NCBI GenBank assembly: GCA_945949625.1 | Contig: CAMFFI010000099.1 | Location: 1 to 5,251, forward strand | Length of the DNA: 5,251 bases | Reading direction: 5' to 3' | Source: an uncultured bacterium | GTDB taxonomy: Bacteria; Bacillota; Clostridia; Oscillospirales; Acutalibacteraceae | Shown here: positions 1 to 5,251 of the stretch, piece after piece | Numbering within the stretch: position 1 is the stretch's first letter | How the letters are laid out: every line of letters begins with the position of its first letter | Notes under the pieces: generated by a model | Databases searched by the model: none | What the model was told of the DNA's origin: nothing | The model's input: the letters and a program-made list of their open reading frames with translations, nothing else | Translations under genes and position numbers: made by a program

Positions 1-99
1 TCAAAGTCATTACGGGTTTCTTTCTTCGTTGTTTAATTTTCAAGGTCCTAATTTTGCAAAATGAAAGGCGAAATTTGTTGTTTCGTTTTTCACAGTGCA
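1..99 (-). other. Leftward transcript leader, possibly the 5' leader of an rRNA operon beyond the left edge
   Basis: This stretch lies directly downstream of a very strong leftward promoter and contains no open reading frame of note. Read leftward it contains CCTTGAAAATTAAACAACG (minus strand of about 28-46). This resembles the CCTTGAAAA(C/T)TNAAC-type sequence that often precedes rRNA genes in Clostridia and Bacilli. It also holds a 12-bp palindrome (51-62) and a short hairpin, CGAAA/TTTCG (about 69-85). The rRNA itself is not in the window, so the assignment rests on the promoter strength and this remembered sequence pattern. Another stable RNA or a protein gene with an untranslated leader remains possible. 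Confidence 0.4.
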
Positions 100-105
100 A
101 GAGTT

Positions 106-133
106 ATTATATCACACAAAATCGAAATGTCAA
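106..133 (-). promoter_or_regulatory. Strong leftward SigA-type promoter with extended -10
   Basis: Read on the minus strand, a perfect TTGACA -35 box (133-128) is followed by a 16-bp spacer and a perfect TATAAT -10 box (111-106). The -10 is preceded by TGA, giving the extended form TGnTATAAT. Just upstream of the -35, positions 134-180 are almost pure A/T with A and T tracts, which would suit an UP element that raises promoter strength. Transcription would begin near 98-100 and leave the window on the left. Perfect boxes plus an UP-like tract are typical of stable RNA promoters. Confidence 0.8.
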
Positions 134-187
134 TAGAAATTTAAAAATTTTTTAAATATTTTTTCAACATAATTTTTATGCTAAGTA

Positions 188-216
188 TTGACATTTAAAA
201 TACCAATATATATAAT
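188..216 (+). promoter_or_regulatory. leuA promoter (SigA-type)
   Basis: A perfect TTGACA (188-193) and a perfect TATAAT (211-216) are separated by the optimal 17-bp spacer. Transcription should begin near 223-225. That gives an untranslated leader of about 290 nt, which matches the extent of the T-box RNA that follows. Because the promoter is consensus, control is expected at the leader by attenuation. No operator-like inverted repeat overlaps the promoter. Confidence 0.85.
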
Positions 217-441
217 ATTAGTAACAATTAAATCCCCTTAAAAACTATGAAGGGAACAAGATACAATTATCTCAGGCAAAGAGAGCCGGTGGTTGGTGTA
301 AACCGGCGTTGAAGGTTGTATGTATAGCTCATCCCCGAGTTTTCCGAACCGAATTAAGTAGGTCGGAACGCAAGACAGCGTTAGCGGTCAGGACTTTGTT
401 GGAAGTCTGTAAGGAACTCACCGTGAGGTGTGTTTGAATTT

Positions 442-469
442 GGGTGGTACCACGAATTTTCTTCGTCCC
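442..469 (+). promoter_or_regulatory. T-box antiterminator helix
   Basis: GGG (442-444) pairs with CCC (467-469), and ACGAA (452-456) pairs with TTCGT (462-466). These enclose the 7-nt bulge TGGTACC (445-451), whose 5' half binds the acceptor end of the uncharged tRNA. The 3' arm (462-469) is the same sequence that forms the 5' arm of the terminator. The two structures are therefore mutually exclusive, which is the T-box switch. Confidence 0.88.
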
Positions 470-489
470 TTTTTAGGGGCGATTTTTTT
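463..489 (+). terminator. Regulated intrinsic terminator of the leuA T-box
   Basis: TCGTCCCT (463-470) pairs with AGGGGCGA (475-482), with one G-U pair and a TTTT loop, followed by a run of seven T (483-489). It lies 26 nt before the leuA start codon and overlaps the antiterminator. By default it should stop transcription when tRNA-Leu is charged. Confidence 0.9.
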
Positions 490-501
490 GTGAATTAAAT
501 C

Positions 502-507
502 AGGAGG
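502..507 (+). promoter_or_regulatory. Ribosome binding site of leuA
   Basis: A full AGGAGG Shine-Dalgarno sequence lies 8 nt before the ATG at 516. This fixes the start codon. The site is downstream of the terminator and outside the T-box structure, so the leader appears to act on transcription and not on translation initiation. Confidence 0.9.
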
Positions 508-515
508 ATTTTATT

Positions 516-2192
516 ATGAAGTCATCATTCCACAAGTACGTTCCTTTTAAGCAAATTAACTTGCCTGACAGGGAATGGCCAAACAAAACTATAACAAAAG
601 CGCCTATCTGGTGCAGTGTTGATTTAAGAGACGGAAATCAGGCTCTTATTGACCCTATGAACCTGGAAGAAAAGCTGGAATTTTTCCACGCTCTTTGCGA
701 TATGGGATTTAAAGAAATTGAAATTGGTTTTCCGTCTGCTTCCGAAACAGAATATGAAATATGCCGCGAGCTTATTGAAGGCAATCATATCCCCGACGAC
801 GTTACAATTCAGGTACTTGTTCAGGCAAGAGAGCACTTAATCAAGAAAACCTTTGAGGCAATTAAGGGCGCAAAAAACGTTATTGTGCATTTTTATAATT
901 CAACCTCAACCCTTCAGAGAAAGGTTGTTTTCCACACCGATATGGAAGGCGTCACCGAAATCGCTGTAAACGGCGCAAAGCTTATTAAAAAATTAACCGA
1001 TGAATATGACGGAGATACAAATATTCGCTTTGAATATTCTCCGGAAAGCTTCAGCGGCACCGAAATGGACAATGCTGTTGATATATGTGAAAAGGTTATG
1101 GAGGCAATCGGCGCTACTAAGGAAAATCCGATTATCCTTAATCTTCCTAATACTGTTGAAATGTGTACTGCAAACACATATGCCGACCAGGTTGAATATT
1201 TTATAAAGCATTTAAAGAACAGAGAAGCGGCAATCATCAGTATTCATCCTCATAACGACAGAGGATGCGGCGTTGCCGCAAGCGAGCTTGCGTTAATGGC
1301 AGGTGCAGAAAGAGTTGAGGGTACGTTATTCGGCAACGGTGAAAGAACAGGCAACCTTGATATTGTAACCGTCGGACTTAATATGTTCACTCAGGGCATT
1401 GACCCAAAGCTTGATTTTTCTCACTTACCAAAATTAAAGGAAATTTATGAGCGCTGCACAAATATGAAAATTGACCCACGTCAGCCGTACATCGGCGAGT
1501 TGGTATTTACCGCCTTTTCAGGTTCTCATCAGGACGCAATTAACAAGGGCACTCAATATATGAAAGAGCATAACTCGGAATATTGGGAAATTCCCTACCT
1601 TCCAATTGACCCTGCCGATGTAGGCAGAGAATACGAGCCTATAATAAGAATAAACTCTCAATCCGGCAAGGGCGGTGCGGCTTTTGTAATGAATCACAGC
1701 TTTGGATATGATTTGCCAAAGAAAATGCACCCTGAATTCAGCAGTCTTGTTCAGGCTGAATGTGAAAAGCTGGGCAGAGAGCTTGTTCCTAAAGAGCTTT
1801 TCAAGGTATTTGAGGATAATTATATAAATCACAAGAAAAAATACAATATTATAGAGCATAAGGTGTACGAAGAAAGCAATAACGGCAAGGATTATGTTCA
1901 TTTCAGAGGAAAGCTGAAAATTGACGACAGCGACATAGTAACATTAAGCGGTACCGGTAACGGCCCTGTTGATGCTTTCTTTAATGCATTAAAGCCTTTG
2001 GGAATTGATAAATACAAATTCATCTCTTACAGCCAGCACGCAATTTCAGCCGGCTCCGATTCAAAGGCGGTATCCTATATTGAGCTTCAGAAGCCTGACG
2101 GTAAAAATATTTTCGGCGTCGGAATTGACAGCAACGTAAACTATGCGTCTGTTTTAGGCGTTATCAACGCAATAAACAGAGCTGAAGCTTAA
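516..2192 (+). CDS. leuA: 2-isopropylmalate synthase, type 2 (LeuA)
   Basis: This 558-residue cytosolic enzyme condenses acetyl-CoA with 2-oxoisovalerate to give 2-isopropylmalate, the first committed step of leucine synthesis. The N-terminal TIM-barrel (about 30-310) carries the family signature CSVDLRDGNQAL (33-44), with R38 and D39 in the active site. It also has the metal-binding HPHNDRG (244-250) and GNGERTGN (273-280). The linker regions include FSGSHQDAINKG (334-345) and RINSQSGKGGAAF (378-390), typical of the long LeuA type-2 form. The C-terminal regulatory domain (about 430-556) contains SGTGNGPVDAFFNAL (478-492) and is where leucine feedback is expected in this family. Length and N-terminal lead (FKQINLPDREWPNKTI) match type 2 full-length enzymes. 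Transcription is set by a leucine T-box. No other leu gene follows. Homocitrate or citramalate synthase are less likely given the domain form and the leucine leader. Confidence 0.97.
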   Translation: MKSSFHKYVPFKQINLPDREWPNKTITKAPIWCSVDLRDGNQALIDPMNLEEKLEFFHALCDMGFKEIEIGFPSASETEYEICRELIEGNHIPDDVTIQVLVQAREHLIKKTFEAIKGAKNVIVHFYNSTSTLQRKVVFHTDMEGVTEIAVNGAKLIKKLTDEYDGDTNIRFEYSPESFSGTEMDNAVDICEKVMEAIGATKENPIILNLPNTVEMCTANTYADQVEYFIKHLKNREAAIISIHPHNDRGCGVAASELALMAGAERVEGTLFGNGERTGNLDIVTVGLNMFTQGIDPKLDFSHLPKLKEIYERCTNMKIDPRQPYIGELVFTAFSGSHQDAINKGTQYMKEHNSEYWEIPYLPIDPADVGREYEPIIRINSQSGKGGAAFVMNHSFGYDLPKKMHPEFSSLVQAECEKLGRELVPKELFKVFEDNYINHKKKYNIIEHKVYEESNNGKDYVHFRGKLKIDDSDIVTLSGTGNGPVDAFFNALKPLGIDKYKFISYSQHAISAGSDSKAVSYIELQKPDGKNIFGVGIDSNVNYASVLGVINAINRAEA

Positions 2193-2210
2193 AATTTAAA
2201 AGGCAGTATT

Positions 2211-2248
2211 AAAACTCCCCTGTACTTAACTGTGCAGGGGAGTTTTTT
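2211..2248. terminator. Bidirectional intrinsic terminator between leuA and queH
   Basis: AAAACTCCCCTG (2211-2222) pairs perfectly with CAGGGGAGTTTT (2235-2246). The stem extends by T-G, A-T and C-G pairs to about 15 bp around a 6-nt loop. A T run (2243-2248) serves rightward transcription from leuA. The A tract on the other side (2211-2214) supplies a shorter U run for leftward transcription from queH. The queH stop codon lies in the loop, and its last codons form one arm. Confidence 0.92.
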
Positions 2249-2861
2249 CGCTTTCGGCTTTTGAAAAAATACAGCCGCAGTAATTCTGTCGGTAAAGATT
2301 ATATTCCTTTGAAAGAATTATGCTTCGTTTGTAGCCCTCTTTCTTTTTAAAATCGGAGCAAAGGTATTTTACTTTAAACTTCTCTCCTAAGCTCTCTCCT
2401 ATTTCATTAATTAATTGAGCATTTTTAAGGGGACTAATTGTAAGTGTAGTTGCAAAATAGTCAAAGCCTTTTTCTTTTGCAGTCTTTGCAGTATATGAAA
2501 GACGTAAATCAAAGCATTTTTCACACCGTTTTCCGCCCTCGGGTTCTTTTTCAAAACCTTTTGCACAGCTGAAAAACTCCTGAGAATCATATGAGCAGTC
2601 AATGATTGAAACAGGATTTTCAAAGCTCATCTCACTAATCAGACGCTTTTCTTCCTTCAATCTGTGTATGTACTCCTCCTGCGGAGATATGTTCGGATTA
2701 TAATAAAGAACGGTTATTTTAAAGTATTTTGAAAGATATTCAAGCACATAGCTGCTGCAAGGTGCGCAACAGCTGTGCAAAAGCAAGGACGGAGTTATTC
2801 CGTCCTTTTGATTCTGTTCAATTATTGAGTCCATTTCCTTTTGAAAATTACGTTTATTCAT
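2226..2861 (-). CDS. queH: Epoxyqueuosine reductase QueH
   Basis: The product (211 residues from the chosen ATG) belongs to the QueH/DUF208 family. This family reduces epoxyqueuosine to queuosine in tRNAs with GUN anticodons, replacing the unrelated QueG. The signature LLLHSCCAPCSSYVLEYL starts near residue 26, with C31, C32 and C35. YYNPNISPQEEYIHR (53-67) is also typical. Further conserved cysteines are C113 and C116 (RCEKCFDLR) and C195 and C197 (NYCGCIFSK). Family members use such cysteines to hold an iron-sulfur cluster. FATTLTISPLKN (136-147) is another family block. A longer reading of 227 residues is possible, but its extra start lies inside the phosphatase gene. The ATG at 2861 overlaps that gene by 8 nt (ATGAATAA) and gives the usual family N-terminus. 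No strong ribosome binding site is seen, so translational coupling is likely. The stop codon is in the terminator loop. Confidence 0.94.
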   Translation of the reverse strand: MNKRNFQKEMDSIIEQNQKDGITPSLLLHSCCAPCSSYVLEYLSKYFKITVLYYNPNISPQEEYIHRLKEEKRLISEMSFENPVSIIDCSYDSQEFFSCAKGFEKEPEGGKRCEKCFDLRLSYTAKTAKEKGFDYFATTLTISPLKNAQLINEIGESLGEKFKVKYLCSDFKKKEGYKRSIILSKEYNLYRQNYCGCIFSKAESEKTPLHS

Positions 2862-3516
2862 CTTTACCAACCGCAATATTGTAGATTTCATCTGCTGTTG
2901 AGGCAACAAACTCAGCGCCTGCGCTCAACAGCTCCTCTCTGCCTCTGAAACCCCAGTCAACGCCTATCATATCAACACCGGCATTATTTGCCGTAAAAAC
3001 ATCCACGTCGCTGTCACCGATATACAGACAATCCTTTTTAGAAAGTCCGTGCTTGCTTAAAATGGCATTCAGAGCCTCTCCGTCAGGCTTACATTTATAC
3101 TGAGGTTTTTGTCCCCAAGCCTCTGTAAAATTATGGTTTGGATATATTTTTTTGAGTATTCCGGCTACAAATTCGTCAGGCTTGCTCGATAAAACTGCCG
3201 TCTGTACTCCTGATTTTTCAAGCTTTTCCAAAAGCTTTTCGCATCCCGGATAGCTTTCGGTATTATCGTTACTGTGCTGTGCATATTCACTGTCAAAGGT
3301 ATCTCTTACAGTGTTTCTCAACACCTCATTATTATATGCCTGTCCCATCGCCCGTTCAATAAGCTTTTCTCTGCCGTTTCCTACAAAACGCTTATAAGCT
3401 TCAATGGGATGCGGTGCAAGTCCGGCTTTAACAAGTCCCTTATTTACTGAATTACCCAAATCATAAAGAGAATTAACAAGCGTACCGTCTAAATCAAATA
3501 TTACTATCTTATACAT
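2854..3516 (-). CDS. HAD-superfamily phosphatase, phosphoglycolate phosphatase-like
   Basis: This 220-residue cytosolic protein has all four HAD motifs. FDLDGTLV (7-14) supplies the nucleophile D8 and acid/base D10. LSS (109-111) is motif II with S110. K143 in KPDG is the motif III lysine. GDSDVD (167-172) is motif IV with D168 and D172. A helical C1 cap occupies about 15-85, containing VGNG (45-48), as in the Gph/PpaX group of phosphoglycolate or pyrophosphate hydrolases. The substrate cannot be fixed from sequence, because this family acts on many small phosphoesters and some members serve in repair of damaged metabolites. All catalytic residues are present, so the enzyme should be active. 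It starts 2 nt after the stop of the upstream membrane protein gene and overlaps queH by 8 nt, so the three genes are probably co-transcribed and coupled. A functional link to queuosine is not evident. Confidence 0.92.
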   Translation of the reverse strand: MYKIVIFDLDGTLVNSLYDLGNSVNKGLVKAGLAPHPIEAYKRFVGNGREKLIERAMGQAYNNEVLRNTVRDTFDSEYAQHSNDNTESYPGCEKLLEKLEKSGVQTAVLSSKPDEFVAGILKKIYPNHNFTEAWGQKPQYKCKPDGEALNAILSKHGLSKKDCLYIGDSDVDVFTANNAGVDMIGVDWGFRGREELLSAGAEFVASTADEIYNIAVGKDE

Positions 3517-3518
3517 TC

Positions 3519-5251
3519 TTACTCATCTTCTTTTGTGTTTTTCTTTTTCCCTAAATCCTTTAAGAAAAAGGTGGTTGTCTGCTGAGGAGCATTACTAACC
3601 GAAGGCACATTTTTTTCCCGCAAAGATTTCCTAATAAAATAAATAATCAAAGCTGCCGAAATCAAAATGATTACACAGGAAATCACTATAAACAGTGTTA
3701 TCTTGCCCCAATCTGCAATGGTTCCGTTATAGGTAACGCTTGCATTACCGCCTTTAAACTCTACTGTAAAGCAGCCGTTTTCATCAGCCTTATCAAGCTT
3801 GGTTTTTTCGGAATTAGAATCAATTGAAACTCTGTTTATATTTTCGTTTCCGGATTTTGTTACAGTATATGTCATTGGCTTTTCTGCATTTTCAGAGGTC
3901 AGCATATATCCAATATTTATATAGTCAATCAATGTTGTATTATCCGACAGGTCAAAGGGATTCTCCCTGTAATCATAATCCATATAATTGCCGCCGCCGA
4001 AACACTCTACTGTTTTCTTTGAAATTTCCAAAGCAGTTCCTTCGGTTTCAACTCGGCATATATAATTATTATCGGTTTCTTCCTTGGAAACCTCAGCATT
4101 TTTTGACTTAAAGAAATTATAGGAATAATTCAGACCGTCTGCATTGTCCTTGGCATACAAAATGTCAACCGTACGCTTAAAGCTGTCGCCGCCGTTATTG
4201 TTAAGATAAAAATTAATCCCGCTTATTTTGTACTGTATTCCGTCGGGAATATTAATACTTTGCGTTCCCTGTTGAAACTCAAGGGAATAGGTAGAATCCT
4301 GCCAGCTGCCTTTATTAATCCAGCTTCCGTTTTCAAGGACAGAGCCTTCTCCGTATGTTGTGTTTGTAGGAACGGAATAATTGTATTCCACAGGCACCAT
4401 TGATTTGTCTTTGCCCATAAAATTCATTGTATTAATATTTTCACGGAATATAAGTCCTTCGGAAAGAGGCGTACTGCTGTTCGTAAAATCACCGTATTGA
4501 ATTAATCCGTCGGATACATCCAACATCTGATTAGTTACATTCTGAAGCTCGTCTGCACTAAGCTCCTTAAATATAACACTGTACTCCTCATAGTTTCCCT
4601 TACTGGTCCAACCGCTGTATTGAGCAAGCTCATTGGTGCAGGAGTCAAAGTAATACTTTAAGTTGTCACCTAATTCCCTAAAAACATCTTCGGGAATTTC
4701 AAAAGTAAATTCCCTGTCATAAACATTCTTTTTTGAGTTAGATGTAGAAATAGTTATTTTATTTATGGCATTCCCTTCAACCTCATTTACGTTTGCAGTA
4801 GTACCTGTGGTGAACAATGAGCCGTTTAAGTCAATAATATTAGACTCGTAGTTGTAATTAATACTTTTTACATCAAAATTTTCCTGAAACACGGAAGTCA
4901 TCCAATTAATCAGCTGAGAAACATCAAAATCTTCTCTGTAACGGGTACCTTTAGTCAAAATATTGTCCGGTTTAGCCAAATTCACAGTAGTTTCTGTACC
5001 TAAAAGAGCATCGATTTTGCTGATATAATCATCCTTGGAGTCAAAGCTTATGACAAAAGAAATCTCGTTCTCATTATTGCTGTCGGAAATATCGGTTAAA
5101 GATAAACAACCGTTGTATTTTCCCATATCGGGTAAACTATTATTAAGATAAGAAACTGCATTTTTCGCACCAATAACTGTGGGCAGCGAAATATTCACCG
5201 TTCTTGTGCCGGCAAAATTTTCATCTGTTTTCAAAATAGATTCAACGGTTA
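3519..5251 (-). CDS. Membrane-anchored extracellular protein with probable triplicated module (N-terminus beyond the window)
   Basis: I do not recognise this family. The frame is open without a stop to the right edge. The first candidate start inside, a TTG at 5234, has no ribosome binding site and is probably an internal leucine, so the gene is 5'-partial. Residues below are counted from that TTG (571 residues). The bulk (about 1-510) is hydrophilic and rich in Asn, Ser, Thr and Asp, with alternating beta-type segments. It appears to be built of three diverged modules. One membrane helix follows (512-534, ITLFIVISCVIILISAALII...), flanked outside by ADWGK and inside by RKSLREK. A charged tail of 37 residues ends the protein. 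The positive-inside rule places the large part outside the cell. A signal peptide is expected beyond the edge. No sortase LPXTG motif and no catalytic motif were seen. The stop is 2 nt before the phosphatase start, so it heads or continues that operon. Confidence 0.85.
   Translation of the reverse strand, partial: TVESILKTDENFAGTRTVNISLPTVIGAKNAVSYLNNSLPDMGKYNGCLSLTDISDSNNENEISFVISFDSKDDYISKIDALLGTETTVNLAKPDNILTKGTRYREDFDVSQLINWMTSVFQENFDVKSINYNYESNIIDLNGSLFTTGTTANVNEVEGNAINKITISTSNSKKNVYDREFTFEIPEDVFRELGDNLKYYFDSCTNELAQYSGWTSKGNYEEYSVIFKELSADELQNVTNQMLDVSDGLIQYGDFTNSSTPLSEGLIFRENINTMNFMGKDKSMVPVEYNYSVPTNTTYGEGSVLENGSWINKGSWQDSTYSLEFQQGTQSINIPDGIQYKISGINFYLNNNGGDSFKRTVDILYAKDNADGLNYSYNFFKSKNAEVSKEETDNNYICRVETEGTALEISKKTVECFGGGNYMDYDYRENPFDLSDNTTLIDYINIGYMLTSENAEKPMTYTVTKSGNENINRVSIDSNSEKTKLDKADENGCFTVEFKGGNASVTYNGTIADWGKITLFIVISCVIILISAALIIYFIRKSLREKNVPSVSNAPQQTTTFFLKDLGKKKNTKEDE
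3633..3701 (-). other. Coding segment for the single C-terminal transmembrane helix
   Basis: This segment encodes 23 mostly Ile, Leu, Val and Ala residues with no charge. It is followed at once by RKSLREKN, a typical cytoplasmic stop-transfer signal. It is the only clear membrane span in the visible part of the protein. Confidence 0.9.
3711..5204 (-). repeat. Three diverged protein modules within the membrane protein (eye alignment)
   Basis: Counting residues from the TTG at 5234, copy 1 spans about 11-160, copy 2 about 173-340 and copy 3 about 351-508. Each opens with a charged beta strand (RTVNISLP, REFTFEIP, RTVDILY). Copies 1 and 2 then share a helix, a YxG element (YNGC at 40-43; YSGW at 206-209) and a strand-then-helix (ISFVISFDSKDDY at 58-70; YSVIFKELSADEL at 218-230). 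All three carry an aromatic-R-E-D/N motif: YREDFDVS (99-106), FRENINTM (263-270) and YRENPFDLS (422-430). The R-E spacing is 164 and 159 residues. Copy 3 is about 20 residues shorter before this motif. Identity is low, and the alignment was made by eye. Confidence 0.45.

Larger units (their letters stand above)
241..490 (+). promoter_or_regulatory. T-box riboswitch sensing tRNA-Leu, upstream of leuA
   Basis: This is a tRNA-responsive transcription attenuator; uncharged tRNA-Leu should allow readthrough into leuA. Stem I base: AAAACT (241-246) pairs with AGTTTT (338-343). A kink-turn-like ATGA/GA follows (247-250 with 337-338), then GGG/CCC (252-254 with 333-335). The specifier loop contains CTC (328-330), a leucine codon, followed by the usual purine. 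Above it are ATACAA/TTGTAT (261-266 with 316-321), the AGAGAG element (280-285) and an apical hairpin GCCGGT/ACCGGC (285-290 with 302-307) with a GGTTGGTG loop. Stem II elements are TTCCGAACC/GGTCGGAA (342-350 with 361-368) and ACGC/GCGT (368-371 with 378-381). A hairpin with a GTGA tetraloop (415-434) is the likely Stem III. The conserved T-box AATTTGGGTGGTACCACG is at 437-454. The bulge UGGU pairs with an ACCA end, matching the A discriminator of tRNA-Leu. The specifier was assigned by eye and fits the downstream gene. Confidence 0.93.

Noticed and set aside
51..62. 12-bp palindrome ATTTTGCAAAAT as an operator or attachment site
   Set aside because: It is AT-rich, short and downstream of the leftward promoter, with no partner copy in the window. 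Chance or a minor leader structure is enough to explain it.
914..1237. 107-residue minus-strand frame opposite leuA
   Set aside because: It is a shadow of leuA: no ribosome binding site, no family motif, and it is covered by conserved leuA codons.
1518..1901. 127-residue open frame on the minus strand opposite leuA
   Set aside because: It lies entirely within the strongly conserved leuA coding sequence, has no recognisable motif, and its Ile/Val/Phe-rich composition is what the antisense of this gene would give.
2862..2909. N-terminal extension of QueH by 16 residues (MLPQQQMKSTILRLVK)
   Set aside because: It would lie wholly inside the phosphatase gene, giving a 56-nt overlap. The downstream ATG gives an 8-nt overlap and the normal family N-terminus.
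3824..4111. 95-residue plus-strand frame opposite the membrane protein gene
   Set aside because: It is antisense to a long continuous coding frame, and its composition does not look like a real protein. No promoter or ribosome binding site was seen.
5232..5234. TTG as the true start of the membrane protein
   Set aside because: The frame is open to the window edge, there is no Shine-Dalgarno, and an exported protein should have a signal peptide, which is missing after this TTG.
1..5251. Defence system, prophage, insertion sequence or CRISPR array
   Set aside because: No transposase, integrase, direct-repeat array, terminal inverted repeats or defence-type domains were seen. Apart from the unrecognised membrane protein, the genes are ordinary chromosomal functions.

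Overview
The window looks like chromosomal DNA from a low-GC Clostridia-type Firmicute, perhaps a gut Ruminococcaceae or Eubacterium relative. The evidence is an AT-rich sequence (roughly 40% GC by eye), consensus SigA-type promoters, an AGGAGG ribosome binding site, a tRNA-sensing T-box leader, the long type-2 form of LeuA, and a QueH-type epoxyqueuosine reductase. I see no mobile element, CRISPR array or clear sign of horizontal transfer.

Positions 1-240 are a divergent control region. Two promoters with perfect TTGACA and TATAAT boxes stand back to back. The leftward one has a 16-bp spacer and an extended -10. It fires into a roughly 100-nt AT-rich leader that runs off the left edge and resembles the leader of an rRNA operon. 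The rightward one has a 17-bp spacer and drives leuA.

Positions 224-490 are the leuA 5' leader, a nearly complete T-box riboswitch. It has a Stem I with a kink-turn and a CTC (Leu) specifier, a Stem II region, a Stem III hairpin, the conserved T-box/antiterminator, and an overlapping intrinsic terminator. Both tRNA contacts visible in the sequence (specifier CTC, and UGGU matching an A discriminator) fit tRNA-Leu. LeuA (516-2192) catalyses the first committed step of leucine synthesis, so the leader ties leuA transcription to uncharged tRNA-Leu. The gene appears monocistronic: it ends at a strong hairpin, and no leuB, leuC or leuD follows.

Positions 2226-5251 hold a tightly packed leftward operon, in transcription order: a large membrane-anchored protein whose N-terminus lies beyond the right edge; a HAD-family phosphatase starting 2 nt after it; and queH, overlapping the phosphatase gene by 8 nt. 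The operon converges on leuA, and one bidirectional terminator serves both sides. The queH stop codon lies in the loop of that terminator.

The least understood item is the membrane protein. It has an extracellular region that appears, by eye, to be three diverged copies of a module of about 160 residues, followed by one C-terminal membrane helix and a short charged tail. I do not recognise its function.
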